A DNA stretch of 43,153 bases from Burkholderiales bacterium (GCA_017302655.1 JAFLDE010000025.1:1-43153); one strand, 5' to 3'; shown: positions 27,339-39,014, counted from the stretch's first letter. Made by a program: numbers and translations. The notes: generated from the letters alone by a model not told the origin.

Positions 27339-27802
27339 TGCTCTCTGATTCTTTCCTTCTTGGAAACGCCAATTGATTTTGTGGAGTGGCCCGCGATGGC
27401 AGAAACGCGAACTATGTATTGGCGTTCTTTGATTCCATTGGCCGGTGTCGGGCCTACAGGGATAGTTGTGATGGTTGAGGTATGTGAGCACTGAGTGGAT
27501 GGCTCCGGTTCACAGCTGAATCCCGCAGTTTCAAGCTCGCTCCTTTCGATCGCATTGGATCCCGGTTTCATTCGTTGATGCATCGCGAGTTGCACCGCTG
27601 TAGCAATGCCTCTGTCAACGCTCATCCAGTTGTCTTGAATAGTTTTAGATATTACGCCTTCGTTTGGTTGGTGGAATTGAACACTTATGCCGGGAAATGG
27701 TTGGCAGGCGCAGAGTAACAGGAGAAGAGTTGGCCTGATGCGAGAAATGAGTATGGTGGCGAGCTTCGAGGGTCTGATAAATTCCAAATATATATTGATC
27801 AT
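27335..27802 (-). CDS. Small putative lipoprotein of the secretion island
   Basis: A 155-residue protein I do not recognise. A positively charged n-region (SKLATILISRIRP) precedes a short hydrophobic run LLLLL and a possible lipobox LCAC at about residues 30-33. The mature part has GVISKTIQDNWMSVDRGIAT, two more Cys (FSCEPEPSTQCS) and a basic tail. Its stop overlaps the start of the putative cargo gene by ATGA, so the two are made together. Possible roles are an accessory or protective partner of the cargo; this is inference. The start at 27802 is the only ATG before the hydrophobic run. G+C is low, as in the cargo gene, which suggests recent acquisition. Confidence 0.6.
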   Translation of the reverse strand: MINIYLEFIRPSKLATILISRIRPTLLLLLCACQPFPGISVQFHQPNEGVISKTIQDNWMSVDRGIATAVQLAMHQRMKPGSNAIERSELETAGFSCEPEPSTQCSHTSTITTIPVGPTPANGIKERQYIVRVSAIAGHSTKSIGVSKKERIREQ

Positions 27803-27912
27803 TGCATTTCAATTTGGCGTTTGGTGGTGTGCGAGGTGGATTTTGATCTGTGCTTGCTAAATCGATTGAAAAATATTTCGGTGGTGCTTTTTCGTTGGGC
27901 TGCTTTGCCACT

Positions 27913-29348
27913 TCATCGTTCCCGCATGCCTTCTCGCGCGTGTTTTTCTATTGGGCTTATTAGGTACTCGATCACCCTACGCTTTCCCATCTTCACCTCG
28001 GCCGTGAGGTTCATCCCCGGGCTCAGCGCAACACGCTGGCCTTCAACGGCTAGCAAGGTTTTGTCTAGCTTCAATGTCGCCACGTAAAGCGCCCCCCGCT
28101 TCTCGTCCTGCACCGCATCGGCGCTGATGCGCGTGACGGTGGCGGGCACCGTGCCGTAGCGCGTGAAGGGAAAAGTCTCCAGCTTCACTTCGGCCTGCTG
28201 GCCGACCTTCACGAAGCCGATGTCCTTGTTCTCCAACTGCACCTCGGCGGTGACCTCGGCCTCGTTCGGCACGATGACCAAGAGCGCCTGCGCCGGCGTG
28301 ACCACACCGCCGGCGGTGTGCACCGCCAGCTGCTGCACCGTCCCCGCCACCGGGGCGGTGAGGCGGGTCAGGGTCTGGCGCTGCCCGGCCTTGGTGGCTT
28401 CCTCGCCCAGCTGCGCCACCTTGAGGCGGGCCTGGGCTTGGCGTTCGCTCAGGGCGCGCAGCAGCTCGGCCCGGTAGCTGCTCGCCTGCTGGCGGGCTTC
28501 GACCACGGTGGCTTGCACCTCGGCCAGGCGCGCCTGCGCGGTGGCTAGGTCGCGCTCGAGCTCAATGCGTTCGCGCGCGCGGTCTTGCGTGGCGTGCCCC
28601 GCCACAAAGCCCTGGTTCGCCAGGTTCTGGTAGTCCTGCTCGCGCGCCTGGGCCAGGGGCAGCATGGTCTTGAGCTTGGCCACCACATGCTCAGCCGTCA
28701 CCAACTCGGCTTGACGGCGAGCGCCTTCGGCCTGCAGCCGTGCCTGCTTGGCCTGGATGTCGGACCACTCGGCTTGGAGTTGGGCTTGGATGGTCGCGTC
28801 ACCACTACCCAACTTGGGCGCCTTGCCTTCGCTCAGGGCCTGCAGCAGCGCCTGGGTGCGCACCTGCTCGCTGGAAGCGGCATCGCGCTCCTGCCCAACG
28901 CGGCTCAGGTCGGCGCCCTGCTGGGTGGCATCCAGCTCGATGAGCAATTGCCCGGCCCCGACCCGATCCCCGTCCTTCACATGGATGGCCTTGACGCTGG
29001 CCGTCTCCAGCGGCTGGATGATCTTGGTGCGGTCGCTGACCACGATGCGGCCCTGGGCTACCGCCACGATGTCGAGCTTGCCGACAAGGCTCCAGACCAA
29101 CGCGATGACGAAGAGCGCGCAGATGGCGAGCATGAAGCGCCGGGGCGCCGGGTGCGGGGGCGTCTCCTGCAGGGCCATGGCGGCGGGCAGGAAGGCTTGC
29201 TCGTGGGCCAGGCGCTTGGGCCCGGCGAGTTCGTCGCGGTGCTCCCAGGCGGCCTTGAAGATGGCCGCGTAGCGCTGCAGCAGCTCCTTGACCGGGTGGG
29301 GTTGCGGCTGCTGTTGCTGCGCTGCCCCGTTCGTTGCGGTCGTGGCGC

Positions 29349-29352
<4 letters not shown>
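27913..29352 (-). CDS. HlyD-family membrane fusion protein of type I secretion
   Basis: A 479-residue periplasmic adaptor. A cytoplasmic N-terminus of about 70 residues precedes one membrane span (FMLAICALFVIALVWSLVG, about 73-91). The biotinyl-lipoyl-like half motifs are IIQPLETASVKAIHVKDGDR with VGAGQLLIELDA, and the return RLTAPVAGTVQQLAVHTAGG. Between them is a long coiled coil (about 150-310) rich in Ala, Gln, Arg and Glu, for contact with TolC. The C-terminal domain holds VKVGQQAEVKLETFPFTRYG, the HlyD signature zone, and ends with YLISPIEKHAREGMRER. Its ATG overlaps the stop of the HlyB-like gene (ATGA). No TolC gene is in the window. Confidence 0.93.
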
Positions 29353-31556
<2,204 letters not shown>

Positions 31557-31667
31557 GTCTCCAGGCGTGCCGGCTCACCGCCGGCTGCCCCTCCCCTTCC
31601 ATCCTTGTTCTTCTGCGGCGCGGAGTGTGCGAGAGCGCTGGTGGACTCCAGGGCGTGGATCAGGGTT

Positions 31668-31676
31668 CCCCCCCCC
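31668..31676. repeat. C9 homopolymer tract upstream of the secretion genes
   Basis: Nine consecutive C (G on the coding strand of the secretion operon) next to an A5 run, about 112 bp upstream of the HlyB-type start, in the 190-bp gap before the diguanylate cyclase gene. A small dyad CCCTA/TAGGG flanks the A-run. Such tracts can slip in replication and change promoter spacing. Confidence 0.5.
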
Positions 31677-31746
31677 TAAAAACTAGGGACTTGCCGTGGC
31701 GCCGTTGATTCGAGTATGCATCCGCCCGCGCGGGGGGCGAAACACT

Positions 31747-32976
31747 TCAGAGCCGCCCGTGATCCGTATCCGGCAGCTCGTGCAGGGGCACCACCGTCTC
31801 CTCGCCGGGTTCCACAAGCATCGCCTCGCGCTCGCCATCCTTGCCGTTGTGCTTGACCTCGTACATGGCAAGGTCGAGCGCGCGCATCAGGCGCTCGCTG
31901 GCGGGAGGCGTGTCGCCACCTCGAAGGGCAATCCAGCCGATGGACACCGTCAGCACCAGCTCGCCGCCTTTCGCTAGCTTCAGCGGCTTGTCCTTCAGGG
32001 CTGCACGCAGCTCGCTCATCAAGTGCTGCACGCCAGCGGCGGGCGTGGCCGGCAGCAGCAGGGCGAACTCCTCACCGCCCCAGCGCGCCAGGGTGTCGGG
32101 GCGGCGCAGCCGGGGTTTGAGCACATCGGCCAAGTGGCGAAGCGCGAGGTCGCCCACGACGTGACCGTGCTCGTCGTTGATGCGCTTGAAGTCGTCGATG
32201 TCCAGCAGCGCCAGGCCCAGCGGATCGGCCGAACGCCGCAACTGGGCCAGGGCCCGTGCGCGCCGCGTCTCGTAGGTGCGGCGGTTGACCAGTCCGGTAA
32301 GCGCATCGCGTGAGGCCAGATGCCTGAGTCGGTTGTGGGCGCGCTCCTGGGCGGCCAGCACGTAGCCGAAGGCCACGCCCAGCAGCGCCAGCAGCCCGAG
32401 CGTGAAGGGCAGCGCGACGTCCAAAGGTGCCCGCGTGGGGTCGGCGAATCGTTCAGGCTGCAAGAGGGCGTGCGCGCCTCTCCACAGGGCCAGCAGGGTG
32501 AGTGCCCACAGCATCACCGAGACCAGGCGTAGCGCCCGCTCGGCCTGCCAGCCGTGCCGTTGCACGCTCACGGCCAGCGGCAACACGAAGGCGGCAAAAG
32601 CCAGCGCCACCAGCGCAATGCGCTCCGCCTCGTCATCTCGAAGCGCACCCAGCGCGGCCATCGAGGCGTAAACAAGAAAGGCCAGCCCCAGCCTCGCCCA
32701 TTGCACCGGCTGGCGCAGGAAGCGCATGAAGGCCAGCACCAAGGTCAACACGCCGCAGCCCAGCGCCAAGGCGCCAGACAGTGGCCCCACCCAGGGCGGC
32801 AGCCAGGGGGTGGCGGCAGTCACCGCCAGAGTGATCAGCAGCATCAGCCCCAGCAGGCCGAAGCCGCGTACCTCGCCGCGAGGCAGCCAGCGCCGTCCAG
32901 CCACGACGTAAAGCGTGAGCAACAAGCCGAAGGCCGAGACCAGCGCCAGCGTGAGCGAGGGGATGTGCCAAGTCAC
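31747..32976 (-). CDS. Membrane diguanylate cyclase (GGDEF)
   Basis: A 409-residue protein with six or seven membrane spans over residues 5-225, then a GGDEF domain: RDALTGLVNRRTYE, LLDIDDFKRINDEHGHVVGD and ARWGGEEFALLLP. The I-site RxxD (RRPD) sits five residues before GGEEF. The membrane part resembles multi-span 7TM-like sensors without a known ligand. The start is GTG at 32976, with AGGAA about 7 nt upstream; no nearby ATG precedes the first span. It ends 190 bp before the secretion operon and lies 58 bp after the tandem TPR-GGDEF pair on the same strand, so the three may share transcription. Confidence 0.92.
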   Translation of the reverse strand: MTWHIPSLTLALVSAFGLLLTLYVVAGRRWLPRGEVRGFGLLGLMLLITLAVTAATPWLPPWVGPLSGALALGCGVLTLVLAFMRFLRQPVQWARLGLAFLVYASMAALGALRDDEAERIALVALAFAAFVLPLAVSVQRHGWQAERALRLVSVMLWALTLLALWRGAHALLQPERFADPTRAPLDVALPFTLGLLALLGVAFGYVLAAQERAHNRLRHLASRDALTGLVNRRTYETRRARALAQLRRSADPLGLALLDIDDFKRINDEHGHVVGDLALRHLADVLKPRLRRPDTLARWGGEEFALLLPATPAAGVQHLMSELRAALKDKPLKLAKGGELVLTVSIGWIALRGGDTPPASERLMRALDLAMYEVKHNGKDGEREAMLVEPGEETVVPLHELPDTDHGRL

Positions 32977-33034
32977 TGAGCAGTTCCTCGCGCGGGGCAG
33001 TGCCTGGCACGTGCCGGATGGCGACTGGTCGGGC

Positions 33035-35023
33035 TCATGGCCGCAGCTGCACGAGCTGCACGCGCGCGGCGTGCGCGGCGCCCTCGAAGTCGGCCTCGAT
33101 CTGCGCCAGCGAGCGCGCGTCGTCGAGGTTGGCGCCGAGCACGCCGACTGCGCAATTGCGGCCTGCGTTCTTGGCCGTGTAGAGCGCCATGTCGGCCCAG
33201 TTCACCGCGCGTTCCCAGTCGAAGACTTGGCTGGAACGAGGCAAGGGCAGCGAGATGAAGCCGATGGAGGCACTGACCTGCACCTGGCGACCATCGTCCA
33301 ACTGCACCGGGTTGGCGCTCAGGCTGAGCAGCAGGCGCTGCGCCAGTTGGCGCAACGCCGCTTGGCCGGCACCTGGGGCGTGCAGCAGAAATTCCTCGCC
33401 GCCCCAGCGGGCGAGCAGGTCGGTGTCCCGCACTTGAGCCTTCAGGCGCTGGGCCACTGCCTGCAGCACCTGGTCGCCGCTGGCGTGACCCAGGCTGTCG
33501 TTGATGCGCTTGAAGTGATCGATGTCGATCAGCATCCAACCGCCTTCGCCGCTGCGCTCGGCATCCCGCGCCGCCATCGCATCCTGCAAGGCGCGGCGGT
33601 TGCGCAGGCCCGTCAATGCGTCGAACTCGGCCAGATCCTGAAGCTGACGCCGGCTACGGTGCAGGCGCCGCTGCGCAGCGTTCGAACCAGCCCACAGCAG
33701 ACCAGCCACCAGCAGTGCCAGGGCCAGCATCACCGCGGCCAGCAGGCTGATCCAGATCAGCACCCGCTGGTTGGCTGCCTGGCCCTCCTGAACGGCCTGC
33801 TGTTCATGCAGTAGCGCCAGCTCGGTCTGTTGCTGGGCTGCCGCTTGGTCTTGCCGCTGCGCGGCCAGCACGAATTCGAGCTGGCGCTGCGTGAAAGCAG
33901 CCGCCAGTTCGCGCTCCAGGCTCAGCAGGCGCAATGCTTCCTGCCATTGACCGGCCTGGGCCCAGGCCTTGGACTGCTCGTTGAGCATACCCAGCTGTTC
34001 CTTGGGTGGAAGCTCGGTGCCGGACTCCTGCAGCAGGGGACTGAGCAGGCGAGCCTGCGCGAGGTCACGCAGCTGGATCAGGCTGATCACCAGGTTGTGC
34101 CGCGCCATGCGTGTCAGGCCGGCATCGTTCAGCCCTTGGGCGCCGGACAGGGCGGCCGCTGCCAGGCTGCGCGCTTGCTGGGCATCGCCCCTGTGCAGCC
34201 AGTAGTCGGAAAGATTGACGCGCACCAGGTTGGCGAAGCGGGAGGCCGGATCGGCAAGCTTCAGCGCACGCTCCAGCGCGCTGCGTTGACCGTCGCTGTC
34301 GCCGACAGCCCGCGCCACGAGCGCCTTGCCAAGCTGGACAAACGCCTCGCTGGTCGGCTCCAGACCGGGCAGATCGAGCGCACGACGCAGGCGTTGCTGG
34401 GCGCCTTCGGCATCACCGCGCGCCTGCTGCAGTTGCGCCAGGTCCGCCAGGCTGCGCGCCTGCCGGTGCGTGTCGCCCAGTTGCTCGGCCAGTGCCAGGG
34501 CCTGCTGCTGTGCGCGTTCCGCCGCGCTGAGATCGCCCAAGGCGTCATGCGTCAGTGCACTGAGCCACTGCAGCTCGTAGGCCAGGCGGCGGTCACAGCT
34601 GGCACAGGTGGGCAGGGCTGCCACGGCCTGGCGAGCGAGTTCGTCGGCTCGCTGGTGACGGTCCGCCCGCCGTTCTGCCCAAGCACGCAAGAGCAAGCTG
34701 GCGGGGTGGTCATCGCCCGCCTTGGCGTACAGCTGCATCGCCTCTTCGGGGCGGCCGGCCTGGATGAGCAACAGACCCTCGACCCAGCGCCGGTGTTCCA
34801 CCGCGCCGTCCGTTGGCGCGGGTGCGACGGAGGACGCGGCAGACCCCACAGGCGGGGTGGCTGCGGGCGGCAAGGGCAGGGCTTGAAGCGCCCGAAGCGC
34901 CTCCTGCGGGCGTTGCTCGCCGAGTCGCTGCAGGCGGTCGAGCACGTCTGCCGGCTGCGCGCTGGCCGCCGCCACGAGCAGCGAGGCCAGCAGGCCGCCA
35001 ACGAATCGCGCCATGCGTTTCAC
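33035..35023 (-). CDS. TPR-GGDEF diguanylate cyclase (second of tandem pair)
   Basis: A 662-residue protein. A Sec signal (ARFVGGLLASLLVAAASAQ) leads into a periplasmic array of TPR-like helical repeats (about 30-420, Ala/Leu/Gln-rich), one membrane span (about 437-458, VLIWISLLAAVMLALALLVA) and a C-terminal GGDEF domain: EFDALTGLRNRRAL, LIDIDHFKRIND and ARWGGEEFLL, with I-site RDTD. The start is GTG at 35023, overlapping the upstream stop by GTGA; ATG at 35014 is the alternative. It is a paralogue of the upstream gene. A periplasmic TPR sensor controlling c-di-GMP synthesis is the family expectation; the ligand is unknown. Confidence 0.9.
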   Translation of the reverse strand: MKRMARFVGGLLASLLVAAASAQPADVLDRLQRLGEQRPQEALRALQALPLPPAATPPVGSAASSVAPAPTDGAVEHRRWVEGLLLIQAGRPEEAMQLYAKAGDDHPASLLLRAWAERRADRHQRADELARQAVAALPTCASCDRRLAYELQWLSALTHDALGDLSAAERAQQQALALAEQLGDTHRQARSLADLAQLQQARGDAEGAQQRLRRALDLPGLEPTSEAFVQLGKALVARAVGDSDGQRSALERALKLADPASRFANLVRVNLSDYWLHRGDAQQARSLAAAALSGAQGLNDAGLTRMARHNLVISLIQLRDLAQARLLSPLLQESGTELPPKEQLGMLNEQSKAWAQAGQWQEALRLLSLERELAAAFTQRQLEFVLAAQRQDQAAAQQQTELALLHEQQAVQEGQAANQRVLIWISLLAAVMLALALLVAGLLWAGSNAAQRRLHRSRRQLQDLAEFDALTGLRNRRALQDAMAARDAERSGEGGWMLIDIDHFKRINDSLGHASGDQVLQAVAQRLKAQVRDTDLLARWGGEEFLLHAPGAGQAALRQLAQRLLLSLSANPVQLDDGRQVQVSASIGFISLPLPRSSQVFDWERAVNWADMALYTAKNAGRNCAVGVLGANLDDARSLAQIEADFEGAAHAARVQLVQLRP

Positions 35024-37014
35024 GCCAAGCCCTCCGCAGCCCTGGGTCCCACCAAGCGCTGCAAGTCCAGCGAGCCGGAGTCCGGGTCTCCGAGCGCATG
35101 GAGCAGGGAGGGCAGGTCGGGGAGTTCGGCCTGCTGAAGGCACCAAGCCTGATTGCGGCCATGCGACTTGGCGCGGTACATCAAGGCGTCGACCAGGTCG
35201 ATGCCCTGTTCAAGACCCAGCGCGGGGGCTTGCAGCGGCAGCGCCGTGACGCCCATCGAACAACGCACCGGGATCGAATGGCCATCGCGCAGAGCCACCG
35301 GCTCGCTGCCGATGACATCCAGCAGGCGCTGCGCCAGGGAGGAGGTCAATGCCGCATCGGCGCCTGGCAGCACCACCAGGAATTCTTCACCGCCCCAGCG
35401 GATGACACCGCCGGGTTCGCGCACCGCACTTCGCATGCGTCCGGCCACGGCACGCAGCACGGCGTCGCCGGCGGCATGGCCATGTTGGTCGTTGAGCCCC
35501 TTGAAGTGGTCGATGTCGAGAAGGATCAGACCGAGCGGCTGGGAGGGGTCGCGGTGGCCGGCCTCGCGCAGCAAGCTCTGCAGGCGGCGACGGTTGCCCA
35601 GGCCGGTCAGGGGGTCACGCTCGCTGGCTTCGGCCAGCGCTTGGTTGGTGTGAGCCAGCTCGGCATTGGTGCGGCGCATGCGCCGCAGCAGCAGCACCGC
35701 CAACCACAGGAGCAGGGCGCCGCAAACGAGGGCCAGCGCGGTCAGGCCCAGGCGCAGGCGTTCGGCCCGCAGAGCCTCTGCCTGTGCGGCGTTGCGTTGG
35801 CGCAGGCGCTCGGCTTCACGGCTGCGCTGGGCGGTGTCGAATCGCTGCTGTGCCTCGGCCAGCGCCTCTGCTCGCAACTGCGAGGACACCGATTCCTCCA
35901 ACTCGCGTGCCTCGCGCAAGGCCTCGTAGGCGCCGGGCAGGTCGCCGGCTCGCTTGAGCACATCGCCCAGTTCGAGCAATCCTTCCACGGCATAGGTGGT
36001 GCCTCCGCTTTGCAGGTCCAGCGTCACGGAGCGGCGGATGCTCTGCTTGCCTTCGGCGACGCGACCCAGCTGAATCAGCGCCATGCCGCGGTTGTGCAGC
36101 GTCAGACTGAGCGGCCCGATGCCGCGGCTGCGCGCTTCCAGCGCGAGTGGGTAGGCCTCTTCGGTGAGCTCCAGCGCACGCGCGGGTCTGTTGAGCTTCA
36201 GGTAGGAGTCTGCCTGGTTCGCCAGCTGAAGGGCCAGATGGTCTGGGTCATTGGCGAGCCGCGCCTGCGCCAACGCCTTCTCCCCCTCGACACGACTGGC
36301 CTCGTGCTGCCCGGCCCGCGACAACACGATGCTGAGCTGAGCGTGCTGGCGTGACAGCAAGTCGGCATCAGGTTGCTTTTGGGCGATGAGCAGGGCTTCG
36401 CGGGCGGTCGCCAAGGCACGCTCGTGCTGGCCCATGCGGCTGTAAGCGTTGGCCAGTTGGCTGAGGTGCGAGGCCGTGCGCCATGGCGGCCCTTCGGCCT
36501 CGGCCATCGGTGCCGCCTCCAAAAGCAGCAGCAGTGCCGATTCCGCCTGACCGGTTTCTTCGAGCGCGATGGCGCGCAGCTGCAGTGCGCGCAAGCGCCA
36601 AAGGCGCGTGGCGCCAGCCGGGGCTTGGGGCCAGGTGTCGGCCAACTCCCGTGCCCTGCGGAACTGCTGTTTGTCGATGAGGTGGCTGAGCTCAGCCAGT
36701 TGCTGCATCCACGGCCCCAGCGCCTGGCGAGGCGCGGGAGCCTGCTGAGCCCAGGCTTGCCAGCGCTCGGGCTCCGGTGGCGACTCCTGGCCGTAGGTGG
36801 TGGCGAGCAGGAAGAGACGCTCCAACTCCTCGTCACTGCCGGGGCTGGCTTGAACCGCCTCCAGAAGCGCCAAGCGCCGTTCGCGCTGGGCCTTGGGCAG
36901 GCTCTCGGCGGCCAGCAATTGCTCGGCTACACCGGTGCCTTGGGCCAGTGCAGACGCGGCCAACAGCACCAAGCCTGCCAACAGGAGCGCAACAAGTCGC
37001 TTCGCCACGGACAC
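35020..37014 (-). CDS. TPR-GGDEF diguanylate cyclase (first of tandem pair)
   Basis: A 664-residue protein with the same plan as its neighbour: signal (KRLVALLLAGLVLLAASALA), TPR-like array (about 90-390, with clear units such as ANAYSRMGQHERALATAREA and ANQADSYLKLNRPARALELT), a coiled segment, one membrane span (about 428-450) and a GGDEF domain: ERDPLTGLGNRRRL, LLDIDHFKGLND and IRWGGEEF. Unlike the other cyclases here it lacks the I-site RxxD (VREPGG at that place), so product inhibition may be absent. The start is GTG at 37014, or GTG at 37008; no suitable ATG precedes the signal. Overlap with the next gene by GTGA indicates coupled expression of the pair. Confidence 0.9.
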   Translation of the reverse strand: MSVAKRLVALLLAGLVLLAASALAQGTGVAEQLLAAESLPKAQRERRLALLEAVQASPGSDEELERLFLLATTYGQESPPEPERWQAWAQQAPAPRQALGPWMQQLAELSHLIDKQQFRRARELADTWPQAPAGATRLWRLRALQLRAIALEETGQAESALLLLLEAAPMAEAEGPPWRTASHLSQLANAYSRMGQHERALATAREALLIAQKQPDADLLSRQHAQLSIVLSRAGQHEASRVEGEKALAQARLANDPDHLALQLANQADSYLKLNRPARALELTEEAYPLALEARSRGIGPLSLTLHNRGMALIQLGRVAEGKQSIRRSVTLDLQSGGTTYAVEGLLELGDVLKRAGDLPGAYEALREARELEESVSSQLRAEALAEAQQRFDTAQRSREAERLRQRNAAQAEALRAERLRLGLTALALVCGALLLWLAVLLLRRMRRTNAELAHTNQALAEASERDPLTGLGNRRRLQSLLREAGHRDPSQPLGLILLDIDHFKGLNDQHGHAAGDAVLRAVAGRMRSAVREPGGVIRWGGEEFLVVLPGADAALTSSLAQRLLDVIGSEPVALRDGHSIPVRCSMGVTALPLQAPALGLEQGIDLVDALMYRAKSHGRNQAWCLQQAELPDLPSLLHALGDPDSGSLDLQRLVGPRAAEGLA

Positions 37015-37163
37015 CCGACCAATCCCCCTTGTCTGACCTGGATCTCGTTCATATCGCAAAGCCCCGAGGACCAAAGCAAGTTGGAAGCTGGCTCGGGTCC
37101 TGGCGTGACGTGCATCATCACCCCTCCTGCGTGGAAGGATGAGGCTCCTTTATAGGCCCTCCG

Positions 37164-38054
37164 TTACAGATTCGAAGCTAAGGTTTGCACGCTTTCGGAC
37201 AGGCGTTTCCACAAGGCTGCTGGCAGGTCGTGACCCCAGCCGTCGATGACTTCGAACCGGCACCGACCGGCCGGCAGGCAGGCCGCGAGCTGGCGGCCGT
37301 GCGGCAGCGGCAGCATGGGGTCATGGCTGCCGTGCAGCACGGACACCGGCTGACCCAGCTCGCGCAGCCAGCGGCTGCGGTCGCCGTCGGCGGCGATGGC
37401 GACCAGCTGGCGCAGCGTGGCCTGCGGGCGCCAGGCACGCGAGGCGCTGGCTTCCACCTTGGCGCGCAGTTCGGCCTCGGGCGTCGGGTAGGCAGGGCCA
37501 GCCAGCAGACGGAAGAGCCGGGTGTAGTGCTCCAGCGCCTCCAGGCGCGAGCGCGGTCGTTGCAGCATCAGCCGGCGCAGTTCGCGCGAAGGAAGGGGCA
37601 AACGGCGTGCGCCGCTGCTCGTCATCCACAGGTGCAGATGGCTGACAAGCGTCGGATGGCGCCGCGCAAGATGCTGGGCCACCATGCCGCCCATCGACAC
37701 ACCGACGACCTGCGCGCGCGGGATGCCGAGCTGTCGCAGCAAGCCCGCGGCGTCGTCGGCGAGGTCCTGCAGGCGGTAAGGCGCCTGAAGCGGCAGATGC
37801 AGCGCATGCTTGAGCGCCGACCAGAGCAGCGGCGGCGTCTGCAGGTGGTCTTGCGCACTGGACAGGCCGATGTCGCGGTGGTCGTAGCGCAGCACACGAA
37901 ATCCGCGCGCGGTCCACCGATCGATCAGGCCTTGCGGCCAAGCCGTCAACTGCAGACCCAAGCCCATGATGAGCAGCAGGGGCTCGCCGTCCTGCGGGCC
38001 CTCGTCGACGACGGCCAGGGTCTGGTCGCCGACGCGGACGCGCAACTCTCTCAT
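37164..38054 (-). CDS. Alpha/beta hydrolase
   Basis: A 296-residue cytoplasmic alpha/beta hydrolase. The oxyanion strand is LLLIMGLGLQLTAWP, then a conserved RYDHRDIGLSS, the nucleophile elbow GVSMGG (Ser at about 121), acid SHDPMLPLPHG and catalytic His in DGWGHDLP. The pattern (GxG.Q...WP, RYD.RD.G.S) fits esterases and epoxide hydrolase-like enzymes often annotated as lipases or aclacinomycin methylesterase-like. Its ATG overlaps the stop of the upstream lipase-like gene (ATGA). Shared context with acyltransferase and acyl-CoA synthetase suggests lipid turnover; substrate unknown. Confidence 0.9.
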   Translation of the reverse strand: MRELRVRVGDQTLAVVDEGPQDGEPLLLIMGLGLQLTAWPQGLIDRWTARGFRVLRYDHRDIGLSSAQDHLQTPPLLWSALKHALHLPLQAPYRLQDLADDAAGLLRQLGIPRAQVVGVSMGGMVAQHLARRHPTLVSHLHLWMTSSGARRLPLPSRELRRLMLQRPRSRLEALEHYTRLFRLLAGPAYPTPEAELRAKVEASASRAWRPQATLRQLVAIAADGDRSRWLRELGQPVSVLHGSHDPMLPLPHGRQLAACLPAGRCRFEVIDGWGHDLPAALWKRLSESVQTLASNL

Positions 38055-38815
38055 CGGTACAGCCAGCGCAGCGTGGCCGGGGGGCTGAACTTCTGCCAGC
38101 GCGTGCCGCGGAAGTCGGGTTGCGCGAGGCGGTCGGTGAGTGCGTAGATGGCCAGGGGGTTCACCCCCAGGCCGATGTGGCTCGCCTGCACCTCGACGTT
38201 CTCGGCCAGCTCGGTGTCCGGATTCAGGCTGCACTGCCAGGCCACCACACCGTCGGTCTTCGAGTAGATGCTGGTGCAGGGCACGGGGGGTGGTTCGCGC
38301 AGCGGCGCCAACTGCTCGTCGTCGTGGCTGTCCTGGCCGCTGAGCATCTCGAAGACCTTCCAGGCATTGGTGGCGCGCGGGTGGCCGGCAAAGGGCGTGC
38401 CCAGGGTCACCACGCAGCGCACCAGCTCGGGCACGCGCTTGGCCACCTCGCGAGCGTAGAGCCCACCGAGGCTCCATCCCACCAGGCTGACGCGGCGGTG
38501 CAGGCGGGCGTAGGTCTCGCGCACATCGGCCTCGCATTGCTCGAGCACGCCGGGCCGCGGCCCGAAGTTCAGACCCTGGTGCCAGGGCTGCGTGCGGTGC
38601 CCCAAGCTGTCGAGCAGGTTGCGCAGTGGCAGGGTGGAGAGGTCGCTGGCACCGAGACCGGGAAAGACCATCACCGGGTGGGTGTCGCCGCTGGGTGCGC
38701 GCCGAAGCAGCGGCAGGGCGGCGCCCAGCGCCGCCAATTCCCAGGGCGCACGGGCCTCCAGCATCATCAGCCAGGCGTTCGGGGCCTTGATTTCTTCGTT
38801 CATCGTCTCAGTCAT
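38051..38815 (-). CDS. Alpha/beta hydrolase, lipase/triacylglycerol lipase-like
   Basis: A 254-residue protein without a signal peptide. The strand before the oxyanion is VMVFPGLGASDLST, and the nucleophile elbow is GWSLGG in RVSLVGWSLGGLYAREVAKR. TLGTPFAG follows as in PGAP1/LipA-like enzymes, and ASHIGLGVNPLA supplies a likely catalytic His; KTDGVVAW supplies an Asp. The start could be 38815 or the Met at 38803. It is coupled by ATGA to the next hydrolase. The 199 bp between it and the WS/DGAT gene hold only a weak dyad (38939-38957) and a GC-rich run; nothing else is seen. Confidence 0.88.
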   Translation of the reverse strand: MTETMNEEIKAPNAWLMMLEARAPWELAALGAALPLLRRAPSGDTHPVMVFPGLGASDLSTLPLRNLLDSLGHRTQPWHQGLNFGPRPGVLEQCEADVRETYARLHRRVSLVGWSLGGLYAREVAKRVPELVRCVVTLGTPFAGHPRATNAWKVFEMLSGQDSHDDEQLAPLREPPPVPCTSIYSKTDGVVAWQCSLNPDTELAENVEVQASHIGLGVNPLAIYALTDRLAQPDFRGTRWQKFSPPATLRWLYR

Positions 38816-38938
38816 TTTCGAAGCGAGGTCTCATTCTGGGAAGCGCTGCTCGCATGCCACGCTGCTTCAAGGGACTCCCGTGGAGCTGGCTGTGCCAGGC
38901 CGCTGATGGCGCCCCCTGGGGGGTTGAGGCCGGACTTC

Positions 38939-38957
38939 AAGAGCCCTGAGGGCTCTT
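38939..38957 (-). terminator. Weak dyad, possible terminator of the WS/DGAT transcript
   Basis: AAGAGCCCT (38939-38947) and AGGGCTCTT (38949-38957) form a near-perfect dyad downstream of the acyltransferase stop on the minus strand. Only two T follow, so termination is uncertain. It lies in the gap before the lipase-like gene. Confidence 0.35.
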
Positions 38958-39014
38958 GGAGCCTGCCGCAGGACGGTGTCTCCGCACACTGGCAGCGCGA
39001 AGCGCAACGGGGGG

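Noticed and set aside
27645-27911. 88-residue minus-strand GTG frame right after the HlyD-like gene
   Set aside because: It overlaps the lipoprotein gene by about 157 bp, shows no domain or signal, and the lipoprotein frame has better features. A leader peptide cannot be ruled out.
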